NCBI GenBank assembly: GCA_021399445.1
Contig: JAJTUQ010000003.1
Location: 1,984,001 to 2,048,000, forward strand
DNA from: Xylogone sp. PMI_703
Taxonomy: Eukaryota; Ascomycota; Leotiomycetes
Length of the DNA stretch: 64,000 nucleotides
Direction: 5' to 3'
Part shown: piece by piece, positions 21,748-34,174 of the stretch
Numbering within the stretch: the stretch's first letter is position 1
Layout: each line of letters opens with the position of its first letter
Translations under genes and position numbers: made by a program
The notes under the pieces: model-generated
The model's database searches: none
The model's input: the letters and a program-made list of their open reading frames with translations, nothing else
Told to the model about the DNA's origin: nothing

Positions 21748-22822
21748 AATATAATCCTATGGGTAGTCTATCAGTTTGTAAATTCTCAAAGAACTACTGA
21801 TAAAAGGCCAATACCGCTTGCATTTAATTAGATATCGTGAATAAGTGTGTAAACAGTTCCTGGTAGAGTAAACAAATTAACTTATCGAGAAATTCTACGT
21901 CCAATAGCTTTCCCTGAGTAGGTTTATCAGAAGTTTTTGGACATGTATCAAGATCAGATTTGCTAGTAGCCACACATATATAAAATAAGCTCCCGTGCAG
22001 ATGAAGCATTAAGCTCCCTAAACAGCGGTTGGCTCTTACCGCCAACGTACATGTAGTACTGTAATACTATTAATATTATTAATTATACCATATATGTTAA
22101 TATAAATATTTACAAATACATTTGATCAAAAATATCAAGTTGTGAATGTATTTTATAATGCACTTGATGGTAGCAAATTGTCGTATGAGCTAGCCCACTC
22201 ACCAATGGGCTGGAACAAATATTCAGTATGTCTTCTGATTCAAGGTAATTTTCAGAGTCCGCAGTAATTTCGTCATTTTAGAGTGTAAAATTAGTAAATA
22301 TACGATATTCTCTTATAAACATACATGCAGAATCATATTTTGTTGTTGGCATTTGTTAAGGGGCACCTTCCGTCGATTTTGTTGTAAATTCCGGTGGTTC
22401 GATCGGGTTGATAGGGATTATGTTTGCTCGGACTTTCCACAATGCTATCTCGGAAACTCCGACGCTACAAGGGGCGAGCGTTTGCCCGTAACGCCCGCGG
22501 AACTAAGAGGCTTAGCTTGGAACATTGCTCTCTCTGCTACGTCTTCATTACATTGCTATCACTAATAACTGGGGACAACGCTGTACAGGCTCCAGATAAT
22601 ATTACATCTTTTCTGACCGACGTCTTTTCTGACCATATGAGAGTTATGCTGACAAATCTCTGTTTTGCTTCTAATTCACCGGAAAATATATTCAGGATGA
22701 AGTCTGATCAGTCTTCAATAGAGGTTGGGGTGTTAATTCATGACTCCGTGGAGCCCTTTGTTTATAAAGATTTGATCCCGTGACAAGATTATTCTCCCGT
22801 ATATCTTCGGGTGCTTGCTAGA
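21748..22822. other. AT-rich gap and MFS promoter region
   Basis: 21750-22350 is AT-rich without genes. 22350-22822 is the upstream region of the MFS gene with a CGG-N5-CCG site; frames read there (e.g. 22424-22783) do not resemble known proteins. Confidence 0.5.
22451..22461. promoter_or_regulatory. CGG-N5-CCG site upstream of the MFS gene
   Basis: CGGAAACTCCG, differing by one base from the site at 19772, lies 362 bp upstream of the MFS ATG. It is a candidate target of the adjacent Zn2Cys6 protein. Confidence 0.5.
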
Positions 22823-24847
22823 ATGGAGCAAAGCAAGGAGCCGCACGGCTTGTTACAAGTGCATCGCGACGATACACAAGGAAATTCTGTTGGACAGCTA
22901 TCATCCGAAAACCATGCTTCAGTTCCAGTCACTGAATCCAAGACGACGGATACATTTGCTGGGCCTACAGATGGTAGCACAAAAGTCAGGGATATTTCCA
23001 CCTTCAAGGTTAGTGTGCGGAACTGGGAATTCAAGCAATAAATGGACTGACATCCTTTCGTTGTTGTTCTGATATAGTGGCTGCTAACCCTTGCGGCAAT
23101 CTACACTACTGGTCTGCTGTATGGCCTCGACACAACCGTTGCTGCAGATGTCCAGGGTACTATTCTTGAGAAACTTGGTGAACCGGAAAAATTGGCTTGG
23201 ATTGGAGTAGGGTTTCCCTTGGGCAGTGTCGCTGTAATTCTATCATTGTAGGACAAAAAAAGCCAATCACGTTATAGGGGATAAGCTAACTAACATCGAT
23301 TAGGGGGAAGGCATATGGCGTCCTTAACATGAAGTGGCTTTATCTCGCCAACGTCGTGCTGTTTGAAGTTGGTAGTGCGATATGTGGTGCTTCACCTACT
23401 ATGAATGCCCGTGCTTCTTGAGACTCTTTATAATTACTTTCACAAAAATCATGACTAATAGTAATATAGGTTCTCATCGTTGGGAGAGTCGTCGCTGGTG
23501 CCGGTGGAGCGGGTTTGTTTCTCGGGTATGCAAAAATCACTCCCGATTTATAATCGTTGAAGACAGCTCTAATTATCTATAGGGGTCTGAATATATTGTC
23601 ATCAATGACTACTGAGTACGAGCGTCCTATCTACATGTCTGGAACAGGAGTGTCTTGGGGCCTTGGTACTATCCTTGGCCCTGTAATTGGTGGAGCATTC
23701 GCGGGTAGCTCAGCGACCTGGCGCTGGGTGAGATTCTCTATTCAAGTATAAAACTCAGTGCTAAGAGAAGCAGGCATTTTACCTTAATCTTGTTATTTTT
23801 GCCGTTACGTCTCCTATTTTCGTATTCATCATCCCATCTCTAGACCCTCAGCCAGGCCGAAGACTCACTGAAAGGCTAGACGCGATAGACTGGGTTGGCA
23901 CTGTCTTGAATGCCGCAATCTACGCATCCTGGGTTCTGGCCTTAACTTTTGGTGGTGCCCAGTGGGCTTGGGGCGATGGCCGAACCATTGCCTGTTTTGT
24001 TGTCTGTGGCGTACTCATAGGACTCTTTGGGCTGCAACAAGGATTCAAGTTGTCCACGACTAGCACACAACGAATCTTTCCAGCTCGCTTTCTTTTATCG
24101 CGGTCACTATTACTACAGTATTTTGCGACGTCATGCACAGCGACTGCGCTCTTTATACCGGTATACTACATTCCACTCTTCTTCCAGTTTACAAAGAGTG
24201 ATGGTGCTCTCGAGGCTGCTGTTCGCTTACTTCCATTTATCACCGTCACAATATTTTGCATCATGTTAAACGGGGCACTTATGCCGAAGCTCGGATTCTA
24301 CCAGCCATGGTTTATCCTGTCTGGGGCTTTGATTCTAACTGGGGGAGCCTTAATGTATACAGTTGACGCAAATACTTCACCGGGAAGAGTCTATGGTTAC
24401 AGTGTCCTCATCGCTATGGGAACGGGCCTCTCTGCTCAAGCTTCTTACTCTGTCGCACCGGTAAAGGCTGCCATGGATTCGCGTTACGGACCACAAATGA
24501 TCCCCGATGCTATTGGGTTTATCAACATGGCACAGATAGGCTCCGTTGTTCATGCTCTGGCTATATCCGGCACTGTATTTCAAAATCTCGCCTTTAGGTA
24601 TCTCAAAACCAGCCTCGCAGGGCAGGGTTTTACGGATGCTCAGCTGCATAGCGCTATTGCGGGTACTCAGAGTCAGCTTCTGGCGGGAGCGAGCAAAGAA
24701 GTCAAAGAACTAGCTCTGCACGCAATTCTTAAAGCAATGGACCGAGTATACATCCTCATCATTGTTGCTGGTGCGGTTTGCTTAATTGTCTCTCTAGGAA
24801 TGAGAACTGAGAGATTGTTCATGAAAGCATCGGTTGGCGGTGCTTAA
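22823..24847 (+). CDS. DHA2-type MFS efflux pump, one frame break
   Basis: Six exons: 22823-23008, 23078-23247, 23304-23410, 23470-23525, 23583-23727, 23774-24847, about 579 residues. ATG 22823 is used because the upstream frame opens with GTG. After a 60-residue hydrophilic N-terminus come many membrane segments; motif-like blocks include GLLYGLDTTVAADVQG, LIVGRVVAGAGGAG, and GVSWGLGTILGPVIGGAF (motif C of 12/14-TM drug antiporters). Fourteen spans are likely, as in toxin or drug:H+ antiporters of the plasma membrane. Oddity: exon 3 ends ATGAATGCCC|GT in phase 1, while exon 4 needs phase 0 to read LIVGRVV; no alternative donor or acceptor repairs it. One extra base (likely in CCC) or a true frameshift is implied. 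It follows the Zn2Cys6 regulator by 1.1 kb. Confidence 0.85.
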
Positions 24848-26131
24848 GAGTCAAACCAAGTCTAGCTATTAAGTACGAGGCTCATTTCTTTCCCTTTTCA
24901 AAAGCTTGCTGTCGCTCAATATATGCAGCCGCAGATGTGGAGCTTCGCATATCCAGCTAATTCTAACCATAAAGAATTGAAGGAAGACAAATCATTCGTA
25001 TTAGCTCGCCTTAGGCATTACCTAAAAAGATACATCGGTCGAATTATTTAGACTGTCCTTAGTTATTAGATTGTATAATTAGTTAGAATATTTGCCACTA
25101 TACGAGGCTTATAGCTGCATTTAGAACATAAGTCATGGTTTCTCTTTATCACATTAACAAGCCGCCATAATAAGATTTTATAACCTGTCAGTCTTTCATA
25201 TTAGTTTATTGAATACTAAGCTAGAGCAAAAATCAACCCGTTATACACTCCTGCGTGTATCTGAAGTTACAGTTGGATGATTTGAACAATAATTATTTGC
25301 CGCGCTCTGGATTTCTTAAAAAAATAAGCTGCATCATCATACAGGCGTTGTATGTTTGGTTGCGGAGTGGCCATGCTTGGACATGAAAAATTAGGAGTTC
25401 ACATGACGCTTTATTATCAATGACTTTGGTTACTCTACTCCATAGCCACCATGCAGTGATTGTCACAAAAGAGTAAATTATAGACAATTTAACTACTGTT
25501 CAATAATTCAACACGGAATGATTACTTGACAACCCAATATTCGATTGGCCTCTTGATTCTGTCAAATACAACCTTGTAAGTCTCAAGACTTGGTGAGGGC
25601 CCATCTATTGCGAAAGAGATCAAGGATACAGGTGACGCCAAATGAGTCACACCGAAGCTTGCAGTTACTTGTAGAATTGATTAGCACCATGGGATATGCA
25701 AGTCTTTGTGGTACCTGGTCGGTCAGACAACGATGTGTCGCCACCTGATAGCGTTTGCCGTGTTCGTACTTTTACGCAAGATCCACGGTCGGTATAAGAT
25801 GGGAAAGGGGGGTGGGGAGGAAACATGCGAGCTGGCTGGTAAGCCTAGCTTGGGCCATCTTCAGCCCCTGGAGGTCTTCTTCTCTTATTACGGCAATGAA
25901 CAGTTTATCTGTATATTATAAAGCGATATATACCTGCTGTGCAAGTGTAACAATTTCACCGCTGCTCGGATTAGCAATCGAATATTTTGCATCTGAAGTC
26001 TGGTATTCCCGACTACCCAAGCTTTTGCAAACGGACTGAACCAGCCCAGCCGCTCACCTGTCAGCTTTTGCTGTCAATCACCGAGCTAACCGCTGTCAGT
26101 TCACTGATATCATTAACTTACATCCTCTGCA
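24848..26131. other. Gene-poor stretch between two transporter genes
   Basis: AT-rich DNA to about 25700, then mixed composition. Frames at 25706-26283 are short and overlapping; part of 25900-26130 could hold the missing N-terminal membrane region of the ABC gene, but no exon could be justified. Confidence 0.45.
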
Positions 26132-29100
26132 ATGGTTACGTTAACCGTCACGTCGCTCCCGGTCGCTATCAGCTGCCTGGCCCTAGTTACTTTACTCTCT
26201 ATACCGTCGGCTTGGCAGTGTGTTGTGCGAATTGGTACTTTCAAATCTCAGCGCCAGAATTCCATAGATCTCTACGAAGATGAGGACGGGTTGCCTCCAT
26301 AGAGTCTCAAGCGGCATACTCAAGCTACAGGCAAGGCCTTACCATGCTCGTTGTATCAATCCCAAGTTGCTTGGGTTCTTTGGTTATGGCTATCATGTCT
26401 ACTTTCGACCCGAGTTTGTCCCTCTGGATCGAAGAATGGCTTAAATTCGGCACATTTGTGCGTCATAGACTAAATTGTTACTAAAATATTACTTATGCGT
26501 ATTAGTTACTTATCTCATTTCAATCAATCGTTTTGTTCATCACAGCATCTTCAACTGTGAGATACCAGCTGGGAATTTATGGCGGTGGTTCTTCGTTAGT
26601 TCTGGCCGCCACACTTGCTTTTGAGACTATCTCAATCTGGGAAGCTGAAGAAGTTCTGCTTCCTCTTAAACCCTATTTAACATTCTCAATTGCTCAATTT
26701 GTTAGTTCATGTATATTGGTATTTGCTAATCTCTTGATTCCACGACGTGCCGATGTTTATCATAATGGGAAGATTGTTGACAGACAGCACACTACCTCTA
26801 TACTCGGCAAATTCACCTTCTCGTGGGCTACGTCGACGTTGAATTATGTAGCTACAAATAAAGGTCTTGATATCGCTGATCTGCCGGAGGTTGAATACCA
26901 GCGTCGGTCACAAACACTTCTCACACAATTCGAGGTGGTTAGACGGAGAGATGAACTCTGGAAAGTTCTATTCTGGGCACGCAAAGCTGCATTCATAGAA
27001 CAGTGGGCTATACAAGCCCTATGCTCATTGACCAACTTCCTACCGCAGGTAGCGCTTTATTTTCCCCTGAAAACGCTCGAGTCCCGAGATGTGGGAGCAA
27101 ACGTGACTTTGAAGTCTTGGTTACTGGTATCGGCTCTGGGAGCTGCTGCCATATCCTCTTCTTGGATTGAAGCATGGATGCTTCTTGTCTCATATCTAAA
27201 AGTCGGAATTCCAATGTATGAGCAGTTATCCATTGTTATATTCAGCAAGTCTATGCGCAAAAAAGATGTCAAAGACGTAGGAAAGAAGTCAAAATCAAAT
27301 GAAGAATTGGAATTGAACGTTTCAGCTGATACAGATTCAAATCCAAAATCAGGAAATTCTGCCAGCGAAGCTGAGAAGGATGATTTACAGAGGACAAGGC
27401 AAAGCACAATCAACTTGATTAGTGTTGATGCAAAGCGTATCTCTGACTTTGCTACGCTCAACTATATAATTTTGGGTTATACCATAAAGTTGATAGTCGC
27501 TGTTGGCTTTTTATCAACCCTTATAGGCTGGATACCTCTCCTCTCTGGATTTGCAATACCTCTGGTCATCTCACCAATCAATATCATGACAGCAAAACGA
27601 TATGCTAATGCTCAAGTTGCGCTTATGAGATCTCGTGATTTGAAGATGTCTACAGTTACAGAAGCATTGCAAGGAATCCGCCAGATCAAATATAGTGCAT
27701 TAGAAAATGCATGGTACGATAAAATTCTTGAAGCAAGGAGGAAGGAGCTTAAGAGTCAATGGATCGTGTTTATCTACAATAGTATTCTTATTTCAATTTG
27801 GATTTTTGGGCCAGTAATGTTGTCTGCAATTTCACTCACTGTATTCGCCATAATTCACCGGGAATTATCTGCTTCTGTTGCTTTCACAACGGTAGCAGTG
27901 TTCGAGACCATCGAAAATTCACTGTCTGTGGTCCCCAAAATAGTCACCAATTTGCTTGATTCACTTGTGACCGTCGGACGCATCCAAGACCATTTGAATT
28001 CTCCGGAGCGAGATGATTCGTTAAAGAATGGTGATAACATCATATTTGAAAATGCGACAGTTACGTGGCCTTCTAATGACAACCGGACTGAAGAGAATCA
28101 TTTTCGCCTGCGAAGTCTAGATCTCAATTTTCCCAAGAGCAGTCTTAGTATCGTCTATGGAAAGACTGGATCAGGAAAAAGCTTACTTTTGTCTTCAATC
28201 CTCGGCGAAGCAGACATACTTAGCGGAAATGTACTCGTACCAAAGGCACCGCATGCTTCAGAAAGATATGACAGCAAGGCTACCAAAGCTAACTGGATCA
28301 TTGACTCATCAATCCCTTATGTTGCCCAAATCCCGTGGGTTGAAAACGCAAGCATCAGAGATAATATACTTTTTGGCCTTCCCATGGATCACGAACGATA
28401 CACTAAAGTTTTGGATGCATGTGCTCTTCAAAAAGACTTAGAGATGCTCCAAGATGGTGAATTAACTGATATTGGAACAAACGGTATCAACCTAAGCGGC
28501 GGCCAAAAGTGGCGGGTCTCCTTTGCAAGAGCATTATATTCACGGGCTGGAATTCTTGTTCTTGACGATATATTTTCTGCGGTAGATGTTCATGTTGGGC
28601 ACAGTCTATTTGAAAACGCCTTGACAGGAGAACTTGGTAAAGGCCGCACTCGAATTCTTGTTACGCATCACTGATGTTGTGCGTGCCAAAAACGGACTAT
28701 ATTGTTCTTCGGAGCGATGGAAGTGTTGAGCAAGCCGGCCCGACAGAAGAATTACGGAATAGTGGCAAATTGACCTACATTCTTGCTCAAGAATACGTAG
28801 ACGATCTAGGAAAGGAAGCTGGGAAAGCCGACGAAACAGAACTCCTTACAATTCTCAGTGGGGAAAGAGCTCCGGCAATGCTAACTGGCCAGTCTCGACA
28901 ATCAATCCAGAAATCTACGCTTAGTGATAATGACAATGACTTGGCCAAGTCTCGATCTCACTCTAGGGTCGACAATATACAGAAACGCGTCCCGAAGAAG
29001 TTCACGGAAGAGGAGAAACGCGAAACTGGCCACATTATATTTAGCACATACGCACAATATATCCAAGCATCAGGTGGATCCCTTTCTTGGACACTCATCC

Positions 29101-30906
29101 TTATCATTTTTAGTACTTGGCTCGCAAGTCATATTGGGAGGTCTTATTGGGTAACCGTCTGGACAAGATCATACAATGCGGAATCTATCAACGAAGTACG
29201 ATCAATGACGAAATTCGATTACTTATTGCAAGATTGGAAAGTCCAGGTAGATAATACTATTGCAAATTCAAATTTGTGGTGCTACTTAGGAATCTATCTT
29301 GGGATTTCTCTCCTCTCATGGATTATTGGTACGACAAAATATTTTTGCACTTACTTAGCCTCAATCAGAGCCTCAAAGGTATTATTTGAGAAATTTACCT
29401 TCACCGTACTACGAGCACCACTGCGGTGGTTGGATACCAATCCTCTAGGCCGCATCCTAAATCGCTTTACATCTGATTTTGGCATGATTGATTCTCAAAT
29501 ATCCATGGATATAGCGTTCATTTTACGCAATGCCATGATGATTCTATCGGTTATTATTGCAGGATTCTCAGTTTCGCCTTTCTTAATCATATTTTCTGGC
29601 GTCTTGTTGGCTATTTCCATGTACTTCTCAGTGAAATATCTTGCTGCTGGACAAGAAATAAAGCAATTAGAAAGTAAAGCCAAAAGTCCAGTCTTTGAGC
29701 AATTTGGATCTGCTCTCGCGGGAATAGGGACTATTAGAGCCTTCGACAAGACTGATTCATATCTCAAGAAGATGAGAAATATTGACAGTCATTGCCGAGC
29801 ATACTGGCACTTATGGTAGATGGATGGGCTGGAGACTAGATATGCTGGGCGCCACTTTTGTTACCATTACCGCGGCATTAATTGTGAGTATTCGAGGTAT
29901 TGACGCACCTCTTGCTGGATTTGCACTCGGTTTCACGCTTAGCCTCTCAGAGAGTGTTATCTGGGCTATTCGGCAATATGCAAACCTTGCTATTGATATG
30001 AACGCTGTAGAACGGATTGTCGAATACTCAAATATGACTACTGAGAATTATGACGGTCGGGACGCCCCTACTGGTTGGCCAACAAAAGGGAGGGTTGATG
30101 TGGAAGATCTTGTTGTAGGGTATGGCCCAGAACTACCTCCCGTGCTTCGAGGCCTTACTTTCTCTATTAACGGAAATGAACGAATTGGAGTTATCGGTCG
30201 GACTGGGGCCGGTAAGAGCTCTCTCACATTGGCACTATTCCGCTTCCTCGAAGCCCAGTCTGGATCTATCCGCATTGATGGGTTAGACATTTCACAAATC
30301 AAATTATTTGATCTACGTTCTAGACTAGCAATAATTCCACAGGATCCGGTTCTGTTCTCTGGTACCATTCGATCCAATTTAGGTCCCTTCGACCAGTACA
30401 ATGATAGTGAGCTTCACGATGCACTCTCTCGAGTCCATCTTACTTCTTCATCCTCCAGGCCTGGTAACAGAACAATTCCTACTACCACACATTCCGATAC
30501 CAATATAGATATCTTCCAATCCCTTTCATCCAAAATCAGCGAAGGTGGCCTGAACTTGTCTCAGGGTCAACGCCAACTACTCTGTCTCGCTAGGGAAATA
30601 ATTTCACGCTCAAAACTTATGGTTCTTGACGAGGCTACCAGCGCCGTTGACATGGAAACAGATGCTCTTATCCAGCAGAGCATCCGTGAAGAGTTTAAGA
30701 ATAGCACATTAATTGTAATTGCACATAGACTGAGCACAGTTGCAGATTTCGACAAAATTCTAGTTATTGATCGAGGGAAGGTTGCAGAGTTTGATACGCC
30801 TAAGAATCTCATGCAAAAAGAAAACAGTTATTTTAATGAAATGGTATTAAAATCTACTGAGCGTTCTAATATTCAAGCTTTGATTTCGGATTCTTGTAAT
30901 AATTGA
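26132..30906 (+). pseudogene. ABCC (MRP/YBT1-like) full ABC transporter with three frame breaks
   Basis: ATG at 26132; intron 26458-26505; about 1,575 codons. It has two TMD-NBD halves. NBD1: Walker A GKTGSGKS, signature LSGGQ, Walker B ILVLDDIFSAVD. NBD2: Walker A GRTGAGKS, signature LSQGQ, Walker B LMVLDEATSAVD, and late H-loop IAHRLSTV. ABCC proteins export conjugates or organic anions at the vacuolar or plasma membrane. Three breaks: near 26290 (YEDEDG to VASIESQ, one base missing), near 28672 (VTHH to MLCVPKTDY, one base missing, creating TGA) and near 29816 (YWHLW to RWMGWRL, about 8 bases missing, creating TAG). The summed shifts agree with total length modulo 3, and no introns fit. 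Everything else is well conserved, so loss is recent or the breaks are sequence errors. Confidence 0.85.
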
Positions 30907-31705
30907 TGAGCGTTAGAATAACCTTGATCTTTTATTAGTTCTAATTTGTCCTATCAAGTTAAATTTTGATGAAGAGATAAATTTAGGGTACACTTAAGTA
31001 TAACAAGTTTACCTAAATGCACGCAAATTTACCGATATCAGAAGGGCTTAAACGAACAAAACAATCTCACGTGTTCATACAAGTATCTGGGCAGCATTTT
31101 CCAGAGGATACAGTCACAGGCTCAAGGCTCCGTAAGCGAAGTCTATAGCCTGTACGGCGTGTAGTCTGTGAGCCTGAGCCTGGTACAGCGGTTAAGTATT
31201 CGTATAGCACTAGCAAGTGTGTAGCCTATACTGTACGGTATGCTAATACGTATAATCTATTGTTTTACTCTCTGTAAATTGCTGTTTACATATTTGTACA
31301 AACACGTGATACTGTGTTGTCGCTGCAAGCGCTTCTGATATCGGACAAATTGGTGTGCATTTAAGTGTACCATTTTTGGACATAATGGCCATGATCTATA
31401 CTATTGGAAAGGCTAAAGGAAGAGTTATAACTACGGAAAACAAACTCATCTTCAGGATCATATCTTTAGCACATACTATGATAAGATTAAGTCCGTTGAC
31501 GAGAATATTGATTACGTGAACCAGGCACATATGCCCATTTTCTGATCAGATCCTTCGATTTTGGTATATACAGATATATACAGATATAGATACGTAAGTA
31601 TATGATAAAACGCAAGACATCAATCCACAATATACTCTCATTCCAAACGAGTAGACATGCGACCCATCATCATAGCAAGGTCTTACCCGCAATATACACA
31701 ATAAC
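30907..31705. other. Intergenic stretch with an inverted-repeat element
   Basis: Holds the 385-bp element listed next; the rest is AT-rich with a short TATACAGA repeat at 31566-31584. Confidence 0.5.
30987..31371. mobile_element. 385-bp terminal-inverted-repeat element (MITE-like)
   Basis: Left end 30987-31044 and right end 31332-31371 are inverted copies. Both contain GGTACACTTA, then ATGCAC, AATTT and CCGATATCAGAAG in order. The left arm has about 17 extra bases that look like a local duplication (TAAGTATAACAAGTTTACC). The interior is non-coding with tandem-like GCCTGTA/AGCCTG words. No exact target duplication was found. Confidence 0.6.
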
Positions 31706-33049
31706 TTAGACACAGACAGGATCGGCGCTGCCTGCATTACCACAGAAGATACTGCTTCCATCCTGGACACACACTTGTCCTGCTGAACAAGGCTGGATCA
31801 CCCAACCACTGTTGTCACAAATTGCAAAGTTGCTGCCAGTGCAGGCAAGAGTCCCAGTAACGCACCGACCTCCGGCGACTGGACAAGTGGAGCTTGGAGG
31901 TGCTGAAGTAGTGGTGCTTGTAGCTCTAGTTGTCGTGGTAGACCTGGTGGTAGTGGATGTTGGCCTTGCTGTGGTACGGGTAGCGGTGGAACTAGGTGGA
32001 GGAGGCGCGGATCCGCCACAGGGAGCGCCTGTCAGCAGGATTTGCTTGGCTTCTTGGGCGTAGGTACAACCATTATTGACATTTGAATCCGAATATCCAG
32101 CAGCCCACATCATAATGCCACCAAAGTGAGAATCATCCTTAACTTCACTGATGACGCTGGCAAGCTGGCTTGGTGTGGCGTAGTATACCGCGCCACCGGA
32201 GTTGCCATTCGCAGCAAGAGGAGAGGCAGGTACACCCACAAAGATCTTAGCATTGGCAGACGGGGTGCCAGCAATAAAGGACACCCACTCGTCGTAGTTA
32301 AAAGGTGCACCACCGTTAATGCCAAGAGCGCAAGACTCGAAAGGAATGTTATCGAGACCGTTGTTATTATTATAAAATTGAACCCAGATGTAGTCGAACG
32401 TGGCGTTACCAATTATGATGCCCATATTGGGTTCAGGAATAGGGCATTGAGGAGCACCAGTAATATAATATTTTTTGCTAGGGTCAGAGGCGAAGTTAGA
32501 CCGCAGTGTAGAGACCATGTACTGATAGTATTGGCTGCTACCCAGGTTAACTTCAATGTCAAAGTCAAAGCCATCAACAGCAACATTGCCAAAGGGCCGT
32601 GGTACGGTAGTATTGCCTGAATTACCATATGACTCCCATAGGTACTGGCCAATGGATTCGGCCTCAGCCCGTGACTGTAGACTATATGACCCAGATGCGC
32701 CACCCAATGACAGAATGATCTTGACACCGGCAGACTGGCACTGAGCAATCTCTGAAGCTAAGTCATCACACAGTTGGGGTTGGCCTGTGGTGCTGATGAA
32801 GCAAGTAGGGCCAATCACTCCAGAGGGAATGTTGATGCCATTTCCAAATTCATATAAGAAGGACAAGACGAGAACGTCGATACCAGAGGTTGGTGTGCAA
32901 TAAGCAGCAAGGTTGCCATTCTCGCTATTTTGGCCCCAGTAGACAACGTTCTGGGCGCCGGACGCCTGACGCGATGAGAGGGAGTGTGGACTTGCGCGAA
33001 CAGCGCTAGCCATCAAGAAGAGGCCTGTTAGTATGGTAGGGAAATGCAT
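31706..33049 (-). CDS. Secreted GH18 class III chitinase with C-terminal CBM19
   Basis: Intronless, 447 residues, ATG 33047-33049. Signal peptide about 1-19. The GH18 barrel (about 34-340) begins NVVYWGQNSENGNLAAYC, has the SLGGASGSY strand (114-122) and catalytic DGFDFDIE (159-166; Glu166 is the proton donor). A Ser/Thr/Pro linker (about 350-395) leads to a Cys-rich module with the CBM19 pattern (C.. GRCVTGTLACTGSNFAIC.. GWV..PC..GQVC). Cleaves chitin outside the cell or in the wall; plant-type class III chitinases of fungi act in wall remodelling and foraging. All key residues are present. It stands alone on the minus strand, about 0.8 kb after the ABC gene. Confidence 0.95.
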   Translation of the reverse strand: MHFPTILTGLFLMASAVRASPHSLSSRQASGAQNVVYWGQNSENGNLAAYCTPTSGIDVLVLSFLYEFGNGINIPSGVIGPTCFISTTGQPQLCDDLASEIAQCQSAGVKIILSLGGASGSYSLQSRAEAESIGQYLWESYGNSGNTTVPRPFGNVAVDGFDFDIEVNLGSSQYYQYMVSTLRSNFASDPSKKYYITGAPQCPIPEPNMGIIIGNATFDYIWVQFYNNNNGLDNIPFESCALGINGGAPFNYDEWVSFIAGTPSANAKIFVGVPASPLAANGNSGGAVYYATPSQLASVISEVKDDSHFGGIMMWAAGYSDSNVNNGCTYAQEAKQILLTGAPCGGSAPPPPSSTATRTTARPTSTTTRSTTTTRATSTTTSAPPSSTCPVAGGRCVTGTLACTGSNFAICDNSGWVIQPCSAGQVCVQDGSSIFCGNAGSADPVCV

Positions 33050-34174
33050 ATCAAAGGGATAGTTAAATCAAATGTAAATATGTACAAGAAAGGGTAATTG
33101 GTTAAGGAGCGAAGAGCAAGCTGTCGAGAAGCTATCAAATGTGACGCCGTCAAAATACATGTTGAAAACGGACAGATTGAGGATTTTATAACTGCACTTG
33201 AGACTCTATGGAGGACAAAGGCCTAGACACCACTTGGGTCTAGAGCGCGATGAACCAGCTAATAGCTACGCTCCTAAATCTTAGGTCACTCCAATTTGCA
33301 AATAGCCTGCAATACATTCAGAGATATGAGCATCAAGTGCAAAGAGGAGACGTTGCATGAATAGATCACAAGGCGTTACCGTAACCAGAGTTCATGGGGT
33401 TGCGCAAGACAAGCAAGACATAATTTGAATTTGAACTCTTTCGGGAAAGTACAAGGAGGGAACTGTGCAACCGTCTGTCTCCCTAGAGCAGCCAGCGGTA
33501 ACGTGAAGACAAGCACACGATCTGTCATCGTTCCTGATTAACGCTAGCGTAACATGCTGATAAGGTACACTTGACCTTCAGGGGCAGGTGTCCCGGCCCG
33601 GCGCGTGGGACGGCGTCGGAGATAGACGATCTCACGATACATCATATAGGACTCTAGATTATTGAATGTATCCTATTGTAAAGGATCCGGGACTGATCTT
33701 ATATCGTATTCTATGGCTACACGGTTGCTCTGGGCAACACCGTTCAAACAAACGTGCTGTTCTTGGCGCGCGCGCTCTGGTCTCCCTGCATTCGAGGTAT
33801 CTGATGGTTTGCGTACTCCAGGAGAAGAAGCCAGTGATTAAGATGAAACCCCCTGAAATTAATTATCATGAGGCCCACCTATGCCCGTCGGTGGTGGTTA
33901 CGTAGTAACGACACTGCGAACGCGCCGTGAAACGTTCACTTGGTATGGGGACTCTTCGCTAGAGTTGGGCACCAATGGGCGGGCAGCATCTTGCATTCTG
34001 TAAGCCCGATATGCGACGCCGATAACCGACACTAATTGCTTCAATCCCTCGAGGCTGGAGAGTGCAGGGTTGAATAAGAATCTTTCCGGTGCTGGAGAGG
34101 GAAAGCGACTTTCGCATGAGAATCGCAGAAAAGTCAGTTAGAAGTCGGACATTTTACCTCAGAGCGCTTGACTG
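33050..34174. other. Chitinase upstream region
   Basis: About 1.1 kb without a supportable gene; includes an AGGGG stress-type word near 33580. The frame 33666-33905 is unrecognised. Confidence 0.45.

Noticed and set aside
14005..31705. Classical secondary-metabolite cluster (PKS, NRPS, terpene)
   Set aside because: No ketosynthase, adenylation, prenyltransferase or P450 signature was seen anywhere in the window.
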